Positions 1 through 7,599 of a stretch of DNA of 64,000 bases are shown here, piece by piece. The DNA comes from Caulobacter flavus. Lineage in GTDB: Bacteria; Pseudomonadota; Alphaproteobacteria; Caulobacterales; Caulobacteraceae. The notes beneath the pieces were generated by a model. That model did no database searches. It saw nothing but the letters and a program-made list of their open reading frames with translations, and was not told where the DNA came from. The stretch covers positions 2,640,001-2,704,000 of the forward strand of contig NZ_CP026100.1 in the NCBI RefSeq assembly GCF_003722335.1. The letters run 5' to 3'. The number at the start of each line of letters is the position of its first letter. The stretch's first letter is position 1. The position numbers and the translations under genes are program-made.

Positions 1-306
1 CAGCGCGGGCTCGCCGGTGGCGGCCTCCAGCGCGCTGGCGGCATCGACCAGGCCCCGGTCGAAGAACACCCAGCCGTGGGGGCCGCGCGCGGCCTCGCGA
101 TCGGCCAGGGCCAGCTCGACGGCGCGGCGGGCGAAGGCGGCGGGATCGATCCAGGGCAGGACGCGGTCGTCGGGGCCTTGCGCCTCGCGCACGATCCGGC
201 GGCCTGGCTCTTCGACGACGGCGTAGCCGCGCGCGGCCAGCTCGGCCAGCAGGCTGGACTTGCCGCCGCCCGAGCAGCCGGTGATCAGGACGAAATTGTC
301 GGCCAT
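1..306 (-). CDS. AAA-type ATPase/kinase-like protein, C-terminus cut by window edge
   Basis: The start ATG is at 306 and the frame runs open off the left edge, so only the first 102 residues are visible. Residues 7-18 form a P-loop (LITGCSGGGKSS), placing it with the small AAA_28/NadR-like nucleotide-binding proteins. After the P-loop come a Glu-Glu-Pro-Gly-Arg-Arg stretch (about 33-38) and a hydrophobic beta strand ending in Phe-Phe-Asp-Arg (about 86-89), which fits a Walker B or kinase DRxx region. Members of this family are usually about 180 residues long and their substrates are mostly unknown. The class of fold is clear from the sequence; the substrate is not. Confidence 0.75.
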   Translation of the reverse strand, partial: MADNFVLITGCSGGGKSSLLAELAARGYAVVEEPGRRIVREAQGPDDRVLPWIDPAAFARRAVELALADREAARGPHGWVFFDRGLVDAASALEAATGEPAL

Positions 307-333
307 GGATCGTCCTCCGGCCGGCTTGTGAAC

Positions 334-510
334 CTAGCGGGTCATCCAGGGGCGCGACTTGCCGGTCGGCGCTGCGGCGTCGGCCTTGTCGACCTTGCCG
401 CTGGAGGCCTTGGGCCCGTGGCCATGGCGGCCCTGGGCGGCCTTCTTCAGGCGCAGGGCGCGCTGCATCGGCGTTTCGTTCGGCGGGGCGTCGTTGGTCT
501 CGTTGCTCAT
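334..510 (-). CDS. small basic hypothetical protein (58 aa)
   Basis: An ATG at 510 opens a 58-residue frame ending in TAG at 334-336, 27 bases before the ATPase start on the same strand. The product begins MSNETNDAPPNETPMQRALR and continues with a Lys/Arg/His/Gly-rich middle and a Lys-Ser-Arg-Pro-Trp tail. It has no membrane segment or signal peptide and is probably cytoplasmic and partly disordered. Codon usage (GC-rich third positions) matches the neighbours, which supports a real gene. I do not recognise a family. It may be co-transcribed with the ATPase downstream. Confidence 0.6.
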   Translation of the reverse strand: MSNETNDAPPNETPMQRALRLKKAAQGRHGHGPKASSGKVDKADAAAPTGKSRPWMTR

Positions 511-548
511 CGCCGCGCTTTAGCACGCCGCGACGCCCCGCGTCCCGA

Positions 549-983
549 TTAGTGACCTCCAGATCTGTCGGGATGGGGGATCTTCGCCACGTCGGCGGCG
601 GTCACCGGCTTAGCGTAGGCGTTGCCGAAGCGGGTGCGGACATAGGTGACGACCTGCGCGATCTGCTCGTCGTCCAGAGTGCCGGCGAAGGGCGGCATGC
701 CGCCCTGGCCGCGCACGACCACCATGGAGACGTAAGGCGCCGCGGCCAGCTTCGGATTGCCGGCCAGCGGGGGAATCGTCCCCGCGCCGGTTCCTCCCCT
801 GGCGTCGGCCATGTGGCAGGCCTGGCAGACGGCCTCGTAGACCTGCTGGCCGGTGACGGGCTTTTGCACGCGCACCACGCCGCCGCCGGTGTCGCCGCCG
901 GGCGGGGCCTGGGCGACGGCGGGGATGGCGCAGGCGAGCGCGGCGGTCAGGGCCGACGCCGCGACGAGAACGGAACGGGTCAT
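549..983 (-). CDS. secreted c-type cytochrome (144 aa)
   Basis: A mono-heme cytochrome c exported to the periplasm. Residues 1-25 form a Sec signal peptide ending in Ala-Val-Ala-Gln. The heme site is CQACH at 53-57, and the probable axial Met is M96 in GGMPPFAG. The length fits class I cytochromes. The ATG at 983 lies 2 bases after the stop of the flavin amine oxidase upstream, so the two are surely co-translated. The inferred role is to take electrons from that oxidase and pass them to the respiratory chain. The frame stays open upstream inside the oxidase gene, but the signal peptide fixes this start. Confidence 0.9.
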   Translation of the reverse strand: MTRSVLVAASALTAALACAIPAVAQAPPGGDTGGGVVRVQKPVTGQQVYEAVCQACHMADARGGTGAGTIPPLAGNPKLAAAPYVSMVVVRGQGGMPPFAGTLDDEQIAQVVTYVRTRFGNAYAKPVTAADVAKIPHPDRSGGH

Positions 984-985
984 GC

Positions 986-2578
986 TCAGGCCTCCAGGGC
1001 GCGCTTGTGCAGGCGGGTGATGGCGTCCAGCGACGAGAGCAGGGCGCCCTCCATCCAGCAGCCGACGTAAGACGCGTGCTCGCCGGCCAGCACGATCCGC
1101 CGGTCCATGGCCACAAGGGTCTGGTAGTGCTGCTTGCGGGTCTGCTCGGTCCAGCGGGCGCAGCAGCCCAGCGCCCAAGGGACGCGGCTCCAGGCCACCG
1201 AGGCCCCGCTGGCGAACTCTTCGCGGTAGCTTTTCGGGTGCAGCACCGAGCCCTGCTGCAGGGCGACCTCGATCCTCTGGTCGGGCGTCATGCCGGCCAG
1301 GCGATAGGCCCCCATCTCGCGCGCGAAGGCGCCCAGCAGCACCGCCGGCCCGTTCCCGAACAGATTGTTGTTGGGATAGGAGATCAGGGCGATCTCCTGG
1401 TCGGTGAAGCTGTGGCCGCCGTAGATGGAGTCTTCCTCCTCCCAGAACCGTCGCTTCATCTCCAGGCCGATCTTCACCTGGCCGGAATAGGGCACGGCCT
1501 TGATGGCGGCGGCTAGGTCGTCGCTGATCTCGCTGTCGATCTGGCCGAGGATCGACAGCGGTATGGTGCAAACGCACCAGTCTGCCTTGACGGTCTCGAC
1601 CTTGCCGTTAGCGGTGTCGGCGAAGGTGACGGCCACGCCCTTGTCGTTTTGGGCGATCTTCGTGACCTTGGCGTTGAAGGTGACCATGCCCTCGACCTGC
1701 CTGGCGAAGGCCTTGCCGATCATGTCCATGCCGCCGACCGGCTGGAACATGGTGGTCTGCATCTCGTGGCCCATGAAGAAGGCCATCGAGGTCCAGACCT
1801 GGGGATCGAGCACGTCGTGCAGGGCGTAAAGGTCGGACGGGACCGGCGCGCCGTCGACCCCGCCGCCGGGCGGCCGGTCGTAGCCCCGGTGGGCCGAACT
1901 GCGCAGGCCCTTGGCGTAGCGGTAGTCGCCGTCGAGCATGCCCCAGCCCTTCAGGGCCTCCAGCAGCTTCTCGCGGTCCTCGGGCGTGACCGCGTCGTCC
2001 AGCGCCTTGGTGTTGATGGACTTGGCCAGCAGTTCGGCGACATTGCCCTCGAAGTCGGCCGCGGCGGCCTTGAAGCGCACCGGCTTGCCGCCGAACGCGG
2101 CCTGGGAATGGACCCAGGTGTTGTGGTTGAACTGGATGAACGGCTCCAGCGCCACGCCGAACTGCTTGCAGTAGTGCAGCAGCGTGCGGTGATGGTGGGG
2201 GATGCGCCAGGGGCCGGGGTTGAAGTAGTTGCCGGCGCCGAAGCCGATCTTCTGGGTCGCGCCGCCCAGCTCGGTATAGCTGTCGCCGCCGCGCAGGCTC
2301 CAGTTCCGCCCGCCCGCGCGGCCCTGGTACTCGAGGATCCGCACCTTGTAGCCGGCGCGGGTCAGTTCGTAGGCGGCCAGCAGGCCGGCGAGGCCCGCCC
2401 CCAGCACCAGCACCGAGGCGCCCGGCCGCGCGCCCGAAAGGTTCGGCGGGCCGTGAAACTGGGTCTCGGCCGCGTGGCCGAGGGTGGTCATGGCCTGGTA
2501 CAGCGCCGCCGTCCCGCCTGCCTGGGCGATCGCGGTCAGAAGCTGTCGTCTGGTCGGTACGCGGACTCCGTCTGGCAT
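986..2578 (-). CDS. flavin monoamine oxidase family protein, Tat-like leader (530 aa)
   Basis: An FAD-dependent amine oxidase. The dinucleotide-binding motif GAGLAG is at 60-65, the following beta strand ends in Glu (about 83), and RAGGRNW at 87-93 is the second FAD motif typical of the MAO/L-amino-acid-oxidase family. The N-terminus has a paired Arg followed by hydrophobic residues (TRRQLLTAIAQAGGTAAL), resembling a twin-arginine signal, so export of the folded flavoprotein is likely. Length is normal for the family. The cytochrome c gene follows after 2 bases, which suggests that electrons go to a cytochrome instead of directly to oxygen. The amine substrate cannot be read from the sequence. 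Confidence 0.85.
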   Translation of the reverse strand: MPDGVRVPTRRQLLTAIAQAGGTAALYQAMTTLGHAAETQFHGPPNLSGARPGASVLVLGAGLAGLLAAYELTRAGYKVRILEYQGRAGGRNWSLRGGDSYTELGGATQKIGFGAGNYFNPGPWRIPHHHRTLLHYCKQFGVALEPFIQFNHNTWVHSQAAFGGKPVRFKAAAADFEGNVAELLAKSINTKALDDAVTPEDREKLLEALKGWGMLDGDYRYAKGLRSSAHRGYDRPPGGGVDGAPVPSDLYALHDVLDPQVWTSMAFFMGHEMQTTMFQPVGGMDMIGKAFARQVEGMVTFNAKVTKIAQNDKGVAVTFADTANGKVETVKADWCVCTIPLSILGQIDSEISDDLAAAIKAVPYSGQVKIGLEMKRRFWEEEDSIYGGHSFTDQEIALISYPNNNLFGNGPAVLLGAFAREMGAYRLAGMTPDQRIEVALQQGSVLHPKSYREEFASGASVAWSRVPWALGCCARWTEQTRKQHYQTLVAMDRRIVLAGEHASYVGCWMEGALLSSLDAITRLHKRALEA

Positions 2579-2778
2579 GTGCTCGGCCCTATCCCCTTGG
2601 CCGCCGCCCGCGACCGGGCGGCGCGCTGGGCCGAGCTAAGCAGGGCGGCTTTCGCCCGCGCCGCCCACTTTGTTGGCGTGACGAGCGGATCAGGTCGCGG
2701 ATCGCCGTTCCGCAGCGTTCGGACGATGGTCCTGCGCAGGAAACGGGCAGCGGAACGGGCGGGGGGCGGCGTCAGCCT

Positions 2779-3420
2779 CTACGGAACCTCGTCCAGCGCC
2801 CACGGACCGAACGCCTCGCGGGTCTTGAGGCGGGCGTAGTAGGCCTCGATCGCCGGCAGGGCGGCGCGGTCGATGGGGGAGGCGGCCCAGCGGTGGACCG
2901 AGACGCCCAGCACCACGTCGGCGAGGGTGAAGGCCTCGCCGGCGGCATAGGCGCCCGTCTGGTCCAGCCGGCGGTCCAGCAGGGCCATGGCGGCGTTCCA
3001 GGCGCGAACGCTGGCGGCGATCTGCTCGGGATCGTCGAAGCCGGGCATCCGCCGCACCAGGCCGGCGAAGGCGTAGCGCCAGGCGGTGTTGAGCTCGGTG
3101 GCCTGCCAGTCCATCCACTGTTCGACGCCGGCCCGGGCGCGCGGCTCGGTGGGCAACAGGGTCTCGCCGCCGACATGGCGCGAGGCGAGGTAGCGGCAGA
3201 TGGTGTTCGACTCCCACAGCGGCCCGTGCTCGTCGATGATCACCGGCACCAGGGCGTTGGGATTGAGCGCCAGGAAGGCGGGATCGCTGGTCGAGGCGTA
3301 GCCAGCGCCCCAGTCCTCGCGGTCGTAGGGCAGGGCGAGCTCGCCGCAGGTCCACAGCACCTTGCGAACGTTCAACGACGAGGTGCGGCCCAGTATCTTC
3401 AGCGTGGGGGTCTTGAGCAT
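2779..3420 (-). CDS. glutathione S-transferase family protein (213 aa)
   Basis: A cytosolic GST of normal length. The N-terminal thioredoxin-like domain has a Ser-Ser-Leu-Asn-Val-Arg-Lys segment (14-20) supplying the catalytic Ser, the cis-proline motif VPVIID (58-63), and the gamma-glutamyl binding ES pair at 70-71. The all-helical C-terminal domain (about 90-205) contains FTLADVVLG, the usual N-capping box and hydrophobic staple. It conjugates glutathione to electrophiles or acts as a related thiol transferase; the substrate is unknown. The gene is transcribed away from the TonB receptor at 3542 and shares its 121-bp intergenic region. Confidence 0.9.
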   Translation of the reverse strand: MLKTPTLKILGRTSSLNVRKVLWTCGELALPYDREDWGAGYASTSDPAFLALNPNALVPVIIDEHGPLWESNTICRYLASRHVGGETLLPTEPRARAGVEQWMDWQATELNTAWRYAFAGLVRRMPGFDDPEQIAASVRAWNAAMALLDRRLDQTGAYAAGEAFTLADVVLGVSVHRWAASPIDRAALPAIEAYYARLKTREAFGPWALDEVP

Positions 3421-3504
3421 GTCGCCTCCGGAAACGCTTCGATCTCTAGCATTTCGGCCGCGCGGGTCCGGCGGAGAAAATCTGCAAGGCGTGGTGTGCG
3501 GCGA

Positions 3505-3533
3505 CTCGTTATGTAGTCAAATTACATAACGAG
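3505..3533. promoter_or_regulatory. perfect inverted repeat overlapping the ribosome binding site
   Basis: Arms CTCGTTATGTA (3505-3515) and TACATAACGAG (3523-3533) are exact reverse complements around a 7-base spacer. The right arm covers the first three bases of the GAGGGG Shine-Dalgarno (3531-3536) of the TonB receptor whose ATG is at 3542. It can act as a dimer operator, as a hairpin masking the ribosome binding site, or both. It does not match a Fur box that I know. Confidence 0.75.
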
Positions 3534-3541
3534 GGGATTTC

Positions 3542-5569
3542 ATGCTGTTTCGGACCGTTCTGCTCGCCGGCTCGCTTCTGGCCGGCGCCGCCCACGCCCA
3601 GGGCGACGTCTATGCGCTGGGCGAGGTGCAGGTCACCGCCCGCAACGCCGCCGGCGAGACTGTGGGCGGGGCCACGGTCTCGGGCGAAGCCCTGCGCAAG
3701 TTCGACAAGGCCAGCGTCGACCAGGCGCTGGACCTGATCCCCGGCGCGGCGGCGGGCAACAGCGGCGGCTCGCGCAACGAGCGCCTGGTGTTCATCCGTG
3801 GCTTCGACCGCTTCCAGACCACCCTGTCGATCGACGGCGTGCGGGTGTTCCTGCCGGCCGACAACCGTATCGACTTCGCGCGTTTTCTCACGGCCGACCT
3901 CTCCGAGGTCCAGGTTTCCAAGGGCTACGTCTCTGTGCTCGACGGCCCGGGCGGCCTGGGCGGCGCCATCAATCTCGTCACCCGCAAGCCGTCGCGGCCC
4001 TTCGAAGGCGAGATCCGCCTGGGCGCGGGCTTCGACGGCGACGGCTCCTTGAACAGCAACACGGTGTCGGGCCGGATCGGGGGCAAGACCGACCGCTTCT
4101 ACGTCCAGGCCAGCGGCGCGCGCAGCGAGCGCACGCACTGGCGGCTGCCGGACGACTACAAGGCCACCGCCCTGGAGAACGGCGGCAACCGAGACCATTC
4201 GGAAAGCGAGGACTGGCGGGTCAACCTCAAGGCCGGCTTCACGCCCAACGCCACGGACGAGTACTCGATCACCTACAGCCGGCAGGAGGGCGAGAAGAAC
4301 GCGCCCTACCACGTCAGCGACACGGCCAGCACGCGCTACTGGTCCTGGCCCTACTGGAACATCGACAGCCTGGCCCTGCTGACGAGCACGAGGATCGCCG
4401 ACAACGCGGTGCTGAAGGCGCGCGTCTATCGCAACACCTTCGAGAACGCCCTCTATTCCTGGGACAACGCCCGCCAGAACAGCCAGACCCTGGGCCGGGC
4501 CTTCCGTTCCTACTACGACGACGTGGCCTATGGCGGAAACCTGGAGCTGGACGTCGACGTCACCGCCAGCAACACCCTGAAGGCCGCCGCCTTCTATCGC
4601 CGCGACAGGCACGTGGAATGGCAGCAGAGCTTCGCGCCGGCCGGGACCGAGCCGCGCCAGACGGTGATCGAGGACACCACCTCGGTCGCCCTGGAGGACA
4701 CCCAGCGGTTTGGCGACAAGCTGGACCTGGTGGTCGGCGTCTCGCGCGACCGCCGCGACCTGGTCACCGCCCAGGACTACAATTCGGGCGCCTTCGTCTT
4801 CTATCCGCTGACCGACGACGTGGCCTGGAACGGCCAGGCGGCGCTGGTCTGGCGGCCGCTGCCCGACGTGCAGCTGCATGGCAGCGTCTCGTCGCGCGCC
4901 CGCTTTCCGACCCTGTTCGAGCGCTACAGCGCCCGCATGGGCCAGGCGGTGCCCAATCCGGACGTCAAGGCCGAGCGGGCGATCAACTACGAGCTGGGCG
5001 GTTCGGTCGACTTCACGCCGCTGCTGAAGATCGAGGGCGCGGTGTTCTACAGCGACGTGCGCGACGCCCTGATCCTGATCCCGGTGGCGCTGGGCCCGCC
5101 CTATGGCACGGTCAACCAGACCAGGAACGCAGGCGACGGCGAGTACTACGGCCTGGAAGGCGCGGCGACCTTCAAGGCTAGCGACCATCTGATCTTGGGC
5201 GGCAACTACACCTACCTGCACCGCAAGCTGACCGACCCGACCAGCGCCGCCTTCCGCCCGACGGGCGTGCCCGACCACAAGCTGTTCGTCTATGCCGACT
5301 GGACGCTGAACGATCGCCTGTCGCTGACGCCCAGCGTCGAGGCGGCGTCCAGGCGCTGGACGGTGACCTCCAGCTCGCTGGTCTCGCCCGTCCGCTACTA
5401 CCGCACCGGCGGCTACGTGCTGGCCAACCTGACGGCCCACGTGACGGTGACGCCGAAGATCGACGTGATCCTCGGCGCCCGCAACCTGCTGGACCAGAAG
5501 TACCAGCTGGTCGACGGCTTCCCCGAGGAAGGCCGAAACTTCCGCGCCGACCTGCGGGTCAAGTTCTGA
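3542..5569 (+). CDS. TonB-dependent outer-membrane receptor (675 aa)
   Basis: The signal peptide covers residues 1-20 (cut after Ala-His-Ala). A TonB-box-like segment follows (LGEVQVTARN, about 27-36). The plug domain runs to about 145 and contains IRGF and the GPGGLGGAINLVTR motif. The rest is a 22-strand barrel ending in the aromatic-terminated strand FRADLRVKF. Length is typical of metallophore and vitamin receptors, shorter than glycan receptors. It is first in a tight operon with a small secreted protein (11 bases downstream) and a MauG/MbnH-like di-heme protein, a context linked in other bacteria to copper, iron or a modified peptide ligand. The actual ligand is not determined. Confidence 0.92.
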   Translation: MLFRTVLLAGSLLAGAAHAQGDVYALGEVQVTARNAAGETVGGATVSGEALRKFDKASVDQALDLIPGAAAGNSGGSRNERLVFIRGFDRFQTTLSIDGVRVFLPADNRIDFARFLTADLSEVQVSKGYVSVLDGPGGLGGAINLVTRKPSRPFEGEIRLGAGFDGDGSLNSNTVSGRIGGKTDRFYVQASGARSERTHWRLPDDYKATALENGGNRDHSESEDWRVNLKAGFTPNATDEYSITYSRQEGEKNAPYHVSDTASTRYWSWPYWNIDSLALLTSTRIADNAVLKARVYRNTFENALYSWDNARQNSQTLGRAFRSYYDDVAYGGNLELDVDVTASNTLKAAAFYRRDRHVEWQQSFAPAGTEPRQTVIEDTTSVALEDTQRFGDKLDLVVGVSRDRRDLVTAQDYNSGAFVFYPLTDDVAWNGQAALVWRPLPDVQLHGSVSSRARFPTLFERYSARMGQAVPNPDVKAERAINYELGGSVDFTPLLKIEGAVFYSDVRDALILIPVALGPPYGTVNQTRNAGDGEYYGLEGAATFKASDHLILGGNYTYLHRKLTDPTSAAFRPTGVPDHKLFVYADWTLNDRLSLTPSVEAASRRWTVTSSSLVSPVRYYRTGGYVLANLTAHVTVTPKIDVILGARNLLDQKYQLVDGFPEEGRNFRADLRVKF

Positions 5570-5580
5570 GGAGTCCCGCC

Positions 5581-6117
5581 ATGCGTCTTGCCTTGATCCT
5601 CGCCACCGGTCTCTCCCTGGCCGCGCCTGCAGCCTTCGCCCGATCCATGCCGGCCAGCCAGCCCGACGTCGCCTGCGCGCCGGGCGTCGAAGCCGGCCTG
5701 CCGCCGGAACTGGCCGCCTGGGTCAAGAAGGCCCCGTTGACGGCGGCGACCTCGGCAGCCGGCCTGCCCGACGCCATGCTGACGCCGGGCCAGGCCTATG
5801 CGGCGGCCCTGTCGCCGACGCCCGAGATCGCCTACGCCGTCCAGCCGGAAAAGCCTGGCGGCACGGTCAGCAAGGGCGGCCTCTTTTCGCTGAAGGTCGA
5901 GGCGGCCGGGTCCTACGTGATCGCGCTCGGTACGGGCGCCTGGATCGACGTGCTGAAGGACGGCGCGACCCAGCGCTCGACCGCCCACGGCCGGGGGGCG
6001 GCCTGTTCGACCGTGCGCAAGATGGTGACCTTCGACCTCGCGCCCGGCGACTACGTGATCCAGATCTCGGCCAACGCCCAGGCCGAACTGCCGATCATGG
6101 TCGCGCGCAAGCCCTGA
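5581..6117 (+). CDS. secreted protein of unknown function (178 aa)
   Basis: A Sec signal peptide spans about 1-20 (cut at Ala-Phe-Ala). The mature part has a Cys near residue 37 and another near 147 that could form a disulphide, and a predicted beta-rich second half with repeated Val/Ile-alternating strands (SYVIALGTGAWIDVLKDG, DYVIQISANAQAEL). This resembles a small beta-sandwich. It lies 11 bases after the receptor and 18 bases before the di-heme enzyme, so the three surely form one transcript. It could be a periplasmic ligand-binding partner or the protein modified by the di-heme enzyme. I do not recognise the family, and the expected features of MbnP are not visible. Confidence 0.75.
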   Translation: MRLALILATGLSLAAPAAFARSMPASQPDVACAPGVEAGLPPELAAWVKKAPLTAATSAAGLPDAMLTPGQAYAAALSPTPEIAYAVQPEKPGGTVSKGGLFSLKVEAAGSYVIALGTGAWIDVLKDGATQRSTAHGRGAACSTVRKMVTFDLAPGDYVIQISANAQAELPIMVARKP

Positions 6118-6135
6118 CGAACGGCGAGGCGGGGC

Positions 6136-7143
6136 GTGCGGCTGGACTTCTACGGCAAGGCGCTGGCCCTGGCGGCGGGCCTGCTGCTGACGGCCGGCTT
6201 CGCGCCGGCGGCGTTCCACTGGACGCTGCCGACGGCCATGGCCCAGCCGCCGGTCCCGGCCGACAATCCGATGTCGGACGCCAAGGTCGCCCTGGGCCGC
6301 AAGCTGTTCTACGACGCCGACCTCTCGATCGACGGCACGATGTCGTGCGCGACCTGCCACGAGCAGAGGCGCGGCTTCACCGACGGCAACCGGAGCCATC
6401 CGGGCGTGCATGGCGACCCGGGCAGGCGCAATGTCCAGACCCTGGCCAATGTCGGGTGGTACGGGGCCCTGACCTGGGGCGACGCCAGGGTGAATTCGCT
6501 GGAGGCGCAGGCCCTGATCCCGATCGCCGGGACCGATCCGGTCGAGATGGGTTTCGCCGGTCAGGAGGCCGTGCTGACCGCGCGGCTCGAAGGCCAGGCC
6601 TGCTATCGCAGGATGTTCGGCGAGGCGTTTCCGGAAGAGGGCGGGGCGGTGACCATGGCCGCGATCGCCAAGGCCCTGGCCGCCTTCCAGCGTACGCTCG
6701 TGTCGTTCGACAGCCCGTACGACCAGCGAAAACGAGGTGAGGTGGTGGAGATCTCGCCCGAAGCCCTGCGCGGCGAGCGGCTGTTCAAGGCCAACTGCGC
6801 CAGCTGCCACGCCGGCCCGCTGTTCACCGACGCCGACAGGGCTGGGGCGGGCTTCCACCGCATCGACGCCCCGTTCGCCGGCGACCGCGGCCTGGGCGAC
6901 GTCACCGGCAAGCCGGCCGATGCAGGGCGTTTCCGCACGCCGAGCCTGCGAAACGTGACCCTCAGCGCGCCATACCTGCACGACGGCTCGGCCCCGACGC
7001 TGGAGGCGGCGATCCGCCGGCATCGCGCGGCGATGCGGCTGGGGGATCGTGAACTGGCGGACCTGATCGCGTTCCTGAGCACGCTGACCGACGAGCGGTT
7101 CGTGACGGATCCGAGATTTTCGCTGCCGAAGGGCGGTTGCTGA
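6136..7143 (+). CDS. di-heme cytochrome c peroxidase family protein, MauG/MbnH-like (335 aa)
   Basis: A GTG start is followed by a signal sequence or membrane anchor (about 7-36, cut near Ala-Met-Ala-Gln). Two covalent heme sites are visible: CATCH at 71-75 and CASCH at 221-225. Also seen are the family motifs LGRKLFYD (about 53-60), RFRTPSLRNV (265-274) and YLHDGS (280-285). The length of about 335 fits the MauG/MbnH branch, whose members use a bis-Fe(IV) state to oxidise residues in partner proteins, as well as true peroxidases. Its partner is plausibly the 178-aa protein just upstream. The enzyme acts in the periplasm. Family is certain; role is inferred. Confidence 0.88.
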   Translation: MRLDFYGKALALAAGLLLTAGFAPAAFHWTLPTAMAQPPVPADNPMSDAKVALGRKLFYDADLSIDGTMSCATCHEQRRGFTDGNRSHPGVHGDPGRRNVQTLANVGWYGALTWGDARVNSLEAQALIPIAGTDPVEMGFAGQEAVLTARLEGQACYRRMFGEAFPEEGGAVTMAAIAKALAAFQRTLVSFDSPYDQRKRGEVVEISPEALRGERLFKANCASCHAGPLFTDADRAGAGFHRIDAPFAGDRGLGDVTGKPADAGRFRTPSLRNVTLSAPYLHDGSAPTLEAAIRRHRAAMRLGDRELADLIAFLSTLTDERFVTDPRFSLPKGGC

Positions 7144-7210
7144 CCCCCCTCCGGTCCTCTGGGCCACCTCCCCCTCTGGGGGAGCTGTCACAGAGCGACT
7201 GAGGGGGGTG
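7144..7210. repeat. short extragenic palindromic element (GC-rich REP-like family A)
   Basis: Contains the core CTCCCCCTCTGGGGGAG with flanks GGGCCACC and CAGAGCGACTGAGGGGG, a shortened and reverse-oriented version of the element at 10945 and 63105. It fills the convergent space between the di-heme enzyme and the RebB gene and could end transcription from both sides. Confidence 0.8.
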
Positions 7211-7214
7211 TTCC

Positions 7215-7481
7215 CTACTCGAAGATTTCCTTCGTCGCCTCGCCGGTGCTGGCGGTGTCGACCGAGAGCAGCGTGCTGACGCCCTGCGTGGTCGAGGCCA
7301 GCATCGTCTCGTTGGACTGCTGCTGGCTTTCAGTGGCGTTGTGGGCGGCGTTCGACAGGGCCTGGGCGGTGGCTGCGAACAGGTTGCCCATGGCGACGGC
7401 GGGCGCGTCGCCCAGCACCTTGGTGTTCGCCTGGGTGACGGCGTCGGTGATCTGGTCGTTGACGGCGGTCGGATCGGCCAT
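7215..7481 (-). CDS. RebB-family R-body protein (88 aa)
   Basis: A small protein of the RebB (killing trait) family. Its diagnostic segments are MADPTAVNDQITDAVTQ (1-17), VLGDAPAVAMGNLF (22-35), the Ala/Asn/Gln/Ser/Thr-rich amphipathic middle, and LSVDTASTGEATKEI near the C-terminus. In Caedibacter and relatives such proteins polymerise into R-bodies, pH-triggered coiled protein ribbons. The length matches RebA/RebB. A GAGGAAACGACC ribosome binding site precedes the ATG. Reb loci usually hold several paralogues and a regulator; here only one copy is present, behind lepA on the same strand but after a terminator. Family assignment is strong; ribbon assembly from one subunit type is unproven. 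Confidence 0.88.
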   Translation of the reverse strand: MADPTAVNDQITDAVTQANTKVLGDAPAVAMGNLFAATAQALSNAAHNATESQQQSNETMLASTTQGVSTLLSVDTASTGEATKEIFE

Positions 7482-7510
7482 GGTCGTTTCCTCGGCTCGG
7501 GCGGTCCTCG

Positions 7511-7548
7511 AAACGAAAACCGCGGCTCATCCTTACGAATGGCCGCGG
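7511..7548 (-). terminator. rho-independent terminator of lepA
   Basis: On the minus strand, arms CCGCGGC and GCCGCGG (7542-7548 and 7520-7526) flank a 15-base loop, followed by a T-rich tail (GGTTTTCGTTT). It lies 52 bases past the lepA stop and upstream of the RebB gene, so the two are probably separate transcripts. Confidence 0.65.
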
Positions 7549-7599
7549 CGTCCGGAATAGGAAATTTCGCACAGAGGGGAGGGGCCTTGGCCCCGCCGA

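Noticed and set aside
2579..2778. A possible short gene between the GST and the amine oxidase
   Set aside because: Frames through this 200-base GC-rich gap continue from antisense shadows, lack a ribosome binding site and show no family features.
3505..3533. The receptor dyad as a Fur or Zur box
   Set aside because: The ends GTTAT/ATAAC recall Zur half-sites, but their spacing is much longer than in known sites, and no other metal-regulated marker is visible.
5581..6117. The 178-aa secreted protein as MbnP, the usual MbnH partner
   Set aside because: It is shorter and I could not find the expected Trp and metal-site pattern; the name would rest only on position.
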